In this document: piece after piece, positions 44,676 to 50,377 of the stretch | Layout of the letters: each line of letters begins with the position of its first letter | How positions within the stretch are numbered: position 1 is the first letter of the stretch | Origin: Opitutales bacterium | Lineage (GTDB): Bacteria > Verrucomicrobiota > Verrucomicrobiia > Opitutales > JABSRG01 | DNA: 59,672 nt | Reading direction: 5' to 3' | Assembly (NCBI GenBank): GCA_028280845.1 | Contig: JANQKZ010000028.1 | Span: 1-59,672, forward strand | The notes under the pieces: model-generated | What the model saw: only the letters and a program-made list of their open reading frames with translations | Databases searched by the model: none | Told to the model about the DNA's origin: nothing | Made by a program: the position numbers and the translations under genes

Positions 44676-46379
44676 TCATTCCTCTTCAATCCAATCGATG
44701 GTAGCCTTATAGCTCCAACCTGGTGGAGGGTTACGAAGGATCCATAGGAACTCTGCGCCTTCTTCTAATGAAGTAATCTCTGAGTCTCCAGTGTAGGCTT
44801 CCCATTCGTTCCGCGGGACTCCAGTCTCTTTCCTGTCGACCGATGGAGCCTCTTCAAGTTTATACCCTTTGGGCAAAAAGACCTTCGTTTCGATCAGCGG
44901 TATTGTATGAGAGACGAAGTGGCCGACGAAGTTTAGATCTTTGGCTTGGTACGCGTTATAGCGAGTCACCCGAAAGATTAGCTCGAAGGGGATATCCCGG
45001 GAGTGCTGCTCCAGATCGACGACAAGTGTCCATATGTTCTTAAAGCCCTTACCTAGAGGGTCTCCATCAATGCGGTACCAAACTGTGTAGGGATGATCGG
45101 ATATACATTCAATGTCCATCAGTTTTCTTTGCGAAGCGAACTCTTGAACAAAGTACCGAGCGTCGTCACTCTTTCGTACTGCCCGAATGTTGTAGGTTTG
45201 CACGCTTGGAGATGTCTTTGCGGCATCCCTCTTGTCCGGAGGCACCTCAACACGGTTGCGAAAGTCGATCTCCAGCTTCTTGTGCAACAGCGAAATCCCC
45301 GGATTAGAGGAATCGAACAGGTCTTCGGAGTAGTTCGTGATATCCATACCTGAACCGCCTACTATTCGATTAACGGTAGGATCAGGAGGCTTTGGCCAGT
45401 ATATCACACACAGTGCGATGATCGCGGCTATCAAGATCGCACAAATGCCAAAACGCTTTCTCTTGGCCCGCCTTGCCGCTGCTTCACGTTGCTTGACGGC
45501 AACGCTTTTCAGTTCATCTCGTTCTTTGGCAGCGGCAACAGCTTGCTCCTCAAGTCCAAGATGCTTGAGTGCGCTACACCTACCTGCACTCAAAAGAAAC
45601 GCTTTGTCCTCTTCAGAGAGGTCAAAATCGAGCGTTGAGACTGGGCGAGGGTCGATGATTACGGTGCGATCGCGATGTTCGGTTATTGCCTCCCGTTCTC
45701 CGGCGTCCAACCATGTTGCAAGAAGGTCAGAGATCACCGAGCCGCGCTTAATGGGCTCGTAAGTCTCCGCTCCAAGATACAAACTGATGAACTCGCAATC
45801 GGGTTCTTCTCGTAGGAGTTCATCGACTGGAAAGTTGTGTTGCAATCCCCCGTCGTACGTTCGTATCCCTTGATCTGACTGTGGGAAGAAAACGAATGGA
45901 ATCGACATGCTGCAACGCACAGCATAGGCGGCGTCCGCATCGTTATCGATTCGATCAAACTTCAAAGCTCGCTTGTCCCGCCTGCTAGCGTAAATCGTGA
46001 CCCTCTTTGGAAGATCCGATAGCTTCACCCGCTCGGGGATGCCCAGCTTTGCGGAGAGGAGTCGATCAAGCCAATCTGTAAAGGCATCGGCAGGATGCAT
46101 TCCCTTATGCACGAGGAGGTTGAACGGTCTCTTGTACCAGGGTGCATCGAAGAAGTCTCGAAAGTCCTTTTCTTCAAGGATTTCCTTTAGTTCGGAAGGA
46201 GTATATCCGGCAGCAAGCAATACAGCCGTAACAGCCCCTGCGGAAGTGCCAACGTAGCGGGTGAAGGTGTATTTTTCTTTCAGGACATCGAGAGCCCCCA
46301 CGTAGGCGAGGCCCTTGATCCCGCCGCCTTTCATTACGAGGGCGAGGTCCTTTGGGCTTGGCTGATTATCGACGGGCAT
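44676..46379 (-). CDS. Membrane-anchored patatin-like phospholipase
   Basis: About 567 residues from the ATG at 46379 (MPVDNQPSPKDLALVMKGGG); an in-frame start 72 bp upstream adds a leader without similarity. The patatin domain (10-290) has GGGIKGLAYVG as oxyanion hole, GTSAGAVTAV with the nucleophile Ser, and TYDGGLQHNFPVD with the catalytic Asp. A basic, helical region (RREAAARRAKRKRFG) leads to one membrane helix (ICAILIAAIIALCVIYWP, near 320), then a C-terminal domain of about 230 residues that I do not recognise. Patatins hydrolyse membrane lipids and often serve as effectors in anti-phage systems. As cargo on a mobile element, with a possible sensor domain across the membrane, such a role is plausible but unproven. 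Confidence 0.83.
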   Translation of the reverse strand: MPVDNQPSPKDLALVMKGGGIKGLAYVGALDVLKEKYTFTRYVGTSAGAVTAVLLAAGYTPSELKEILEEKDFRDFFDAPWYKRPFNLLVHKGMHPADAFTDWLDRLLSAKLGIPERVKLSDLPKRVTIYASRRDKRALKFDRIDNDADAAYAVRCSMSIPFVFFPQSDQGIRTYDGGLQHNFPVDELLREEPDCEFISLYLGAETYEPIKRGSVISDLLATWLDAGEREAITEHRDRTVIIDPRPVSTLDFDLSEEDKAFLLSAGRCSALKHLGLEEQAVAAAKERDELKSVAVKQREAAARRAKRKRFGICAILIAAIIALCVIYWPKPPDPTVNRIVGGSGMDITNYSEDLFDSSNPGISLLHKKLEIDFRNRVEVPPDKRDAAKTSPSVQTYNIRAVRKSDDARYFVQEFASQRKLMDIECISDHPYTVWYRIDGDPLGKGFKNIWTLVVDLEQHSRDIPFELIFRVTRYNAYQAKDLNFVGHFVSHTIPLIETKVFLPKGYKLEEAPSVDRKETGVPRNEWEAYTGDSEITSLEEGAEFLWILRNPPPGWSYKATIDWIEEE

Positions 46380-46517
46380 ATCCAGTGATGGGATCAAAGT
46401 GCCACATCTCTCTTGGCTCTTCTGTACGCATCCACATCGTGAGTGTGGCAATTTTCCGGGAGAACAGCTTTATTAACTCCCAAGTTTTGGGAAATTATTG
46501 AATTAGCAAAGCAATCC

Positions 46518-46697
46518 TTACTTCTCCGTAAACTCCTCATAGTATGTCCTCAACGTAATTTCTAATGGATTTTCTAGACCAGAATAATGGACAGTTATTG
46601 GGAAAAAAACAAGGAAACCTATCCAGCCTATTAGTTCCCAGGTCTTGGATTTTCTTGATTTTTGAGCTCCAGTGCAAGTTATGCTGACCTTAAACAA
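46518..46697 (-). CDS. Possible small membrane protein
   Basis: A 59-codon frame starting with TTG at 46697 reads MFKVSITCTGAQKSRKSKTW, then a hydrophobic stretch LIGWIGFLVFFPITV and an acidic end (TYYEEFTEK). It sits upstream of the patatin gene on the same strand in otherwise empty sequence. The single helix and charged ends look protein-like, but the TTG start and lack of a ribosome binding site keep confidence low. Confidence 0.3.
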   Translation of the reverse strand: MFKVSITCTGAQKSRKSKTWELIGWIGFLVFFPITVHYSGLENPLEITLRTYYEEFTEK

Positions 46698-46705
46698 GGA
46701 AAAGG

Positions 46706-46743
46706 AAAAGGCGGAGCCCCTGTAGGGCTTTCCGCCTTTTTTC
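46706..46743 (+). terminator. Intrinsic terminator-like hairpin
   Basis: AAGGCGGA pairs with TCCGCCTT, with an inner GCCC/GGGC stem and loop CTGTA, followed by six T on the plus strand. No plus-strand gene precedes it, so it may end an unseen small RNA or insulate the AbiE operon from upstream transcription. Confidence 0.65.
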
Positions 46744-46803
46744 TGCTTAACTAAGCTTACTGTACCACGTGTGATTATCGGAGAATTTTTAAATTACATG
46801 AAG

Positions 46804-46844
46804 GTCCCAATAACGTGTGTCCTGAGGACACACGTTATTGGGAC
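46804..46844. promoter_or_regulatory. 41-bp perfect palindrome upstream of abiE (distal)
   Basis: Twenty-base arms (from GTCCCAATAACG) meet around a single G with the centre GTCCTGAGGAC. It lies 100 bp upstream of the antitoxin start. The centre has the same GTCCT-N-AGGAC core as the proximal palindrome, suggesting two sites for one dimeric regulator. Confidence 0.8.
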
Positions 46845-46900
46845 ATCTGTCAGCTGTCAAATCCTTTATTTTTAGTTTGGACTTGACTTTTTCATCTTTA

Positions 46901-46939
46901 GGTTAAAACCATACGTCCTTAGGACGTATGGTTTTAACC
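46901..46939. promoter_or_regulatory. 39-bp perfect palindrome at the abiE start (proximal)
   Basis: Nineteen-base arms (GGTTAAAACCATACGTCCT and its complement) meet around one T. It ends 5 bp before the ATG at 46945, where a ribosome binding site would be expected. Upstream, TTGACT at 46883-46888 may be a -35 hexamer, placing the palindrome over the promoter/start region. Binding here, or an mRNA hairpin, would strongly repress expression. Confidence 0.8.
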
Positions 46940-46944
46940 TCTCA

Positions 46945-47838
46945 ATGAAATTTACAAAAGCACTTTCTCTTTCCTTAGGAGAGATCCAAGATCCTGTCGT
47001 TACTTGCTACAGACTAGGACTGATTATTCACCGACTTTATTTAGAAAAATCCTATAAAGGAGAACCTTTGGCTCGCCTGGGAAAGGCGTATGCAACATCT
47101 ACAGATTTCAATAGAAATATCAGTTTTCTAAAGACAAATGGGATTTTAGCAAATGATCGGGACTTTCCTAATCGAGTTTATCGCCTGCTGGGTAGAATTA
47201 ATACCGGAGTAGAGGAGGTAGCCTGCACTATAGATCCATTCAGTTACATTTCCCATTTGAGTGCAATGAGCCACCACGGCCTTACAAACCGCCTTCCAGT
47301 AAAATTATTCATATCAAGCCCAGCCCCAAAAAAATGGAGGGAGGAGGCGAACAAACAGATGATAAAAGATCTTGGTGATGATCTTTCCAGATACCGTGAG
47401 GAAGGACAAATGCCTCTTCTAGTTCGTTTGAATATGAAAAAAATTGGCACAACTGATATACATAGATTCAACTCTATTCATTGGGGGGCCTATCGAAATG
47501 TCCGCGGAAAAGCTACTAGAGTTTCGACTATAGGAAGAACCTTTCTCGACATGCTAAAAAATCCCGAACTATGTGGGGGTATATCCCACGTATTGGAAGT
47601 ATTTGAAAAGCAGGCTAAGACCTATCTGCCAACTATAGTTCAGGAGATTGATAGAAATGGAAGTCCAATAGACAAAGTTCGTGCCGGATATATAATTGAT
47701 GAGAAAATGAAGTTACAAAATGAAGTAGTTGAATCCTGGGTGAAATTTGCAACTCGAGGTGGCTCCAGGAAACTAGATCCCACCGAGGAGTATATGCCAA
47801 ATTGGTCGGAAAAGTGGTGCCTATCGATAAACATCTAA
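46945..47838 (+). CDS. AbiEi-like antitoxin / transcriptional repressor
   Basis: The 297-residue protein has an N-terminal winged-helix-like part (residues 1-90, including FNRNISFLKTNGILANDRDF). A C-terminal AbiEi-type domain contains HLSAMSHHGLTNRLPVKLFI near residue 110 and VSTIGRTFLDMLKNPELCGG near 200, where the family has its 'TIxRTLIDML..PELCGG' signature. AbiEi antitoxins neutralise the AbiEii nucleotidyltransferase and repress their own operon by binding inverted repeats. The two palindromes directly upstream fit this. The toxin-like gene follows 4 bp later. The sequence is clearly AT-richer than the chromosome, as expected for acquired cargo. Confidence 0.8.
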   Translation: MKFTKALSLSLGEIQDPVVTCYRLGLIIHRLYLEKSYKGEPLARLGKAYATSTDFNRNISFLKTNGILANDRDFPNRVYRLLGRINTGVEEVACTIDPFSYISHLSAMSHHGLTNRLPVKLFISSPAPKKWREEANKQMIKDLGDDLSRYREEGQMPLLVRLNMKKIGTTDIHRFNSIHWGAYRNVRGKATRVSTIGRTFLDMLKNPELCGGISHVLEVFEKQAKTYLPTIVQEIDRNGSPIDKVRAGYIIDEKMKLQNEVVESWVKFATRGGSRKLDPTEEYMPNWSEKWCLSINI

Positions 47839-47842
47839 TTTT

Positions 47843-48709
47843 ATGTCTGAAGATATTGATACCACAATCTGTGATCTCACGACATGGGTAGATAACTGCC
47901 CTGAAAATCAGAAGGAATTTCGACAAGCAATCCATATTATCCTTAATGCAATTTCAAATGATATTGATTTGAAAAAAAGCATGGTAATGAAAGGTGGGCT
48001 GCTAATGGCTATTCGCTATAAAAGTGGAAGATTCACTAAGGATTTAGACTTCAGTTCCTCTCTTTCAAGAAAAGAGTTAAATGAAGATGAAATCCAGGGA
48101 AGTCTTGAGCAAAGCTTAGCCAGAGAAGTTGCAGAATCGGAATATGATCTCGATTGCAGGGTTCAAAAATGCAAGGTCAACCCACCAGATGAAAACGCTA
48201 CATTTCCGAATATTGAGTTATCTATTGGGTATGCTTACATAGGATCCGCGAAACATCGGCGTCTTCAGAAACTTCAATCGCCCACCATTGTTGAAATTGA
48301 TTTTAATCTGAACGAGCCAATTTTAGGGATGGAGATTTTGGAAATTGGTGAGGGGACGCAAATTATTGCTTACAAACTCTGTGATCTTGTCGCTGAGAAA
48401 CTTCGTTCACTCCTTCAGCAGGAAGTCCGAAATCGTTATCGTCGGCAAGATACCTACGACCTTAGGCTACTAATTGAGCTTGGGATTTCAGAGGCAACCA
48501 AACGGAATATTCTGCATTCATTGATTGAAAAGGCTAGGGCAAGAAATATCGAACCTTCGCCTAAATCTCTTTCAAGGAATGAGGTAAAGAGAAGAGCAGA
48601 AAGGAATTACCATACACTCGAAGATGAGGTGGAGGGTGAGTTGCCGGATTTTAATGAATCCTTCAGTATAGTTGAAACTTTCTACCAGTCATTACCATGG
48701 GATGATTAG
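47843..48709 (+). CDS. AbiEii-like nucleotidyltransferase toxin
   Basis: The 288-residue protein has the nucleotidyltransferase motif MVMKGGLLMAIRYKSGRFTK followed by DLDFS (residues 48-73), giving the GG/S...DxD layout of AbiEii/AbiGii. Later TQIIAYKLCDLVAEKLRSLL with RNRYRRQDTYDLRLLIEL (about 170-215) is the second conserved block (K..E.R..DxYDL). Relatives (MenT, AbiEii) transfer nucleotides to tRNA or bind GTP and block growth, giving phage abortive infection. It is coupled to the AbiEi-like gene upstream. No damage to the active site is visible. Confidence 0.85.
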   Translation: MSEDIDTTICDLTTWVDNCPENQKEFRQAIHIILNAISNDIDLKKSMVMKGGLLMAIRYKSGRFTKDLDFSSSLSRKELNEDEIQGSLEQSLAREVAESEYDLDCRVQKCKVNPPDENATFPNIELSIGYAYIGSAKHRRLQKLQSPTIVEIDFNLNEPILGMEILEIGEGTQIIAYKLCDLVAEKLRSLLQQEVRNRYRRQDTYDLRLLIELGISEATKRNILHSLIEKARARNIEPSPKSLSRNEVKRRAERNYHTLEDEVEGELPDFNESFSIVETFYQSLPWDD

Positions 48710-48743
48710 AAGTTGGACGGATTTCTCTTTTGGGAGGTTTGTC

Positions 48744-49040
48744 TTAGGTAGGAGTCAATAATCCTCTGACTGTAATCATACCCTTTTCTGATTTTGCATA
48801 TTCAACTTCCACTTTTACTCTTTGCCCGTATTGCAGATCAGGAAGGGGCTTCTTTTTATCATCGATGGCGAGAGTAAATGTATTCTTTCCATTGGTTATT
48901 GTAGCCTTCAATTGATTGTAACTCTGGCCCTCCCAAAACACTTCTCGGTTAATTACTGCTACTATCACTCCAGTGAGATGAAGACCATCGGTTTCAAGTA
49001 CCTGAATTGAAGTATGGTTTGTAGTTGTTTTTTCTGACAT
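48744..49040 (-). CDS. OB-fold-like, probable single-stranded DNA-binding protein
   Basis: About 98 residues from the ATG at 49040 (MSEKTTTNHTSIQVLETDGL); a longer frame adds a basic leader. The alternating strands (LTGVIVAVINREVFWEGQSY, then KATITNGKNTFTLAIDD, RVKVEVEYAKSEKGMITVRG) look like a small OB-fold. It lies about 100 bp downstream of the rolling-circle rep gene on the same strand. A single-strand binding function during replication is therefore the natural inference. No family was firmly recognised. Confidence 0.55.
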   Translation of the reverse strand: MSEKTTTNHTSIQVLETDGLHLTGVIVAVINREVFWEGQSYNQLKATITNGKNTFTLAIDDKKKPLPDLQYGQRVKVEVEYAKSEKGMITVRGLLTPT

Positions 49041-49143
49041 TTGTTTAGTTTTTCTAGTATAGTTTTTGGGCGACATTTGAGTTGAAGATGCCCCTTGTTG
49101 GGTGTCGCATTGCCCCCCAAGAGGAGGTTAATAAAAGTTTGCT

Positions 49144-49869
49144 TTAAGGAGGAGAAGGGGCGACCTGCTTTGAACCTACGATTTGATCTCCTTTGCGAGC
49201 GACCATTACTGCTTTTCGCATCCATATTTCCCACCGTTGACGAATTATGTAAGGAACTCTGGAAGACTTCTGAACCTTCCGTTCGGTCTCCTTTTTTGGA
49301 ATCGTATTGGTGTAGAAACCTCCGCCGGTTTGCCAAAACCGAATCCCCGCTGTGACCCTGCCGGAAGCTTCCGTTTTTCTGTAATCGAGGACCCAGGAGG
49401 GTAGGTCTATTTCGCAGTCCGATGGGTTAGAACTGCAGGGGGATTTGGAAACGTATTTGAATAGGTATTTGAAGTCATCCGATGTGACTGCCTTTACATT
49501 GACCCGACCTAAGCCCCAAGCCATTTCAAAGACATCTAAGAAGTCCTCTGGAATCCTTTCTTTGATACCGACTAGGAAATGCCAGTGAGGATTTTCATTT
49601 TCCTGAATCTCTAATTTCCAGGCCCAAGGGAATTTTCGGCTGATGGCCTCTTCAATCCTTTTTCTGAATCTCGGAAGCTTTCTTTTTCCCTTTTCAAAGA
49701 GGTTCCTTGGTGAATCCACGCCCTCAGGCACGGTGAGAGTTATCATTTTCCAATACTTGAGGTCTGGAATACCGCGTTTCTCTAGAAGTTTTCTTTTCGC
49801 ACGGACGCCTCTTTCCGTGAACCATTCCGCACCATAATAAGGACGGAGCTCTAATGTATCTGCGATCAC
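49144..49869 (-). CDS. HUH-type rolling-circle replication initiator (Rep)
   Basis: From the GTG at 49869 the 241-residue protein reads VIADTLELRPYYGAEWFTER. NPHWHFLVGIKER near residue 140 supplies the His-x-His metal motif, and DDFKYLFKYVSKSP near 185 supplies the catalytic Tyr followed three residues later by Lys. A good AAGGAG ribosome site (49877-49882) stands 7 bases before the GTG, which decides this start, because the frame itself stays open much further upstream. Rep would nick an origin and start rolling-circle synthesis of the excised element. The C-terminus (about 220-241) is basic. The upstream stem-loop at 49912-49971 is a candidate origin. Confidence 0.8.
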   Translation of the reverse strand: MIADTLELRPYYGAEWFTERGVRAKRKLLEKRGIPDLKYWKMITLTVPEGVDSPRNLFEKGKRKLPRFRKRIEEAISRKFPWAWKLEIQENENPHWHFLVGIKERIPEDFLDVFEMAWGLGRVNVKAVTSDDFKYLFKYVSKSPCSSNPSDCEIDLPSWVLDYRKTEASGRVTAGIRFWQTGGGFYTNTIPKKETERKVQKSSRVPYIIRQRWEIWMRKAVMVARKGDQIVGSKQVAPSPP

Positions 49870-49911
49870 TGAGCTGCTCCTTCCTTCCGCTCCCCCCGCC
49901 TTTTCTATTTT

Positions 49912-49971
49912 ACGACTGTACGACAAGGTATTGCTCGGCTTCGCCTGCGCTCTACCTTGCTCGCCAGTCGT
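49912..49971. other. Nested stem-loop upstream of rep, candidate replication origin
   Basis: Three nested dyads share one axis: ACGACTG (49912-49918) with CAGTCGT (49965-49971), CAAGGTA (49924-49930) with TACCTTG (49953-49959), and a small GGCttcGCC hairpin (49937-49945). A structured region just upstream of an HUH rep gene is where double-strand origins of rolling-circle plasmids often lie. No nick site can be assigned. Confidence 0.5.
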
Positions 49972-50122
49972 TGATTCTTTTGTGCGGAGGTTCGAAAAAG
50001 AGTCCCTCTGTGCCGTAGGCCGTTTGCAGCGCGATAGGCCTTTTACCAACTCTGCTACTACCTTCTTCTGGTCCCTACCTAATCCCTCCCAGGCGATCTT
50101 GAGGTCTTCAAAGTCGAAATCC

Positions 50123-50143
50123 TGTGTGCATATACGTGTGCAG
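50123..50143. promoter_or_regulatory. Right candidate integrase arm-type site
   Basis: TGTGTGCATATACGTGTGCAG carries GTGTGCA at 50124-50130 and 50136-50142 and differs from the left copy (42813-42833) at one base. It ends 53 bp from the right core. In both copies the minus strand encodes CT(P/R)ICTQ in the integrase phase, so binding-site and coding constraints coincide. Confidence 0.55.
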
Positions 50144-50196
50144 GTCTCCGGTCGATTCTCGCAAGTGCCTTGTTTATCAAAATCTTGTGTGTCTTG

Positions 50197-50228
50197 GGTC
50201 GCTGGTTCAACTCCAGTCGCTCCCACCA
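50197..50228 (+). other. attR core
   Basis: An exact 32-bp copy of the tRNA-Val 3' end without the rest of the tRNA. It marks the right end of the element. The hairpin that follows (50230-50266) would have lain directly behind tRNA-Val before integration. Confidence 0.92.
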
Positions 50229-50229
50229 C

Positions 50230-50266
50230 CCATTTTCTCAAGGGCTTCGCCCTGCACAGAAAATGG
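50230..50266. terminator. Hairpin behind the attR core, original tRNA-Val 3' flank
   Basis: CCATTTTCT pairs with AGAAAATGG, and inside it AGGGC pairs with GCCCT around TTC. Before integration this hairpin would have followed tRNA-Val by one base and may have served as its processing or termination signal. There is no T-run after it. Confidence 0.5.
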
Positions 50267-50377
50267 AGTGCCGCGCCGTAGTCCCGCAGTCTCGGGACGA
50301 AGGCGGGCCACTCATCGATCAGTAGAAACCCGGTTTCGGGGATTGAGACCCCATTGCTCCCCTTCATGCTGAGTGGC

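Larger units (their letters stand above)
49870..50196 (-). other. Open 109-codon tail that would extend the integrase in the circular form
   Basis: On the minus strand the frame entering from the attR core (VGATGVEPAT) continues QDTQDFDKQGTCENRPETCT, then RICTQDFDFEDLKIAWEGLG and RDQKKVVAELVKGL, without a stop until the rep frame, with which it is in phase. AWEGL...VVAELVKGL resembles the C-terminal helix found at the end of many PVC integrases ('AW..LP.....I..LV'). In the integrated chromosome this stretch has no start of its own. In the circle it would follow the integrase body through the core. Confidence 0.55.

Noticed and set aside
46706-46743. End of a tmRNA or other structural RNA
   Set aside because: Only a hairpin with a T-run is visible; no tRNA-like domain or other conserved RNA feature was found upstream.
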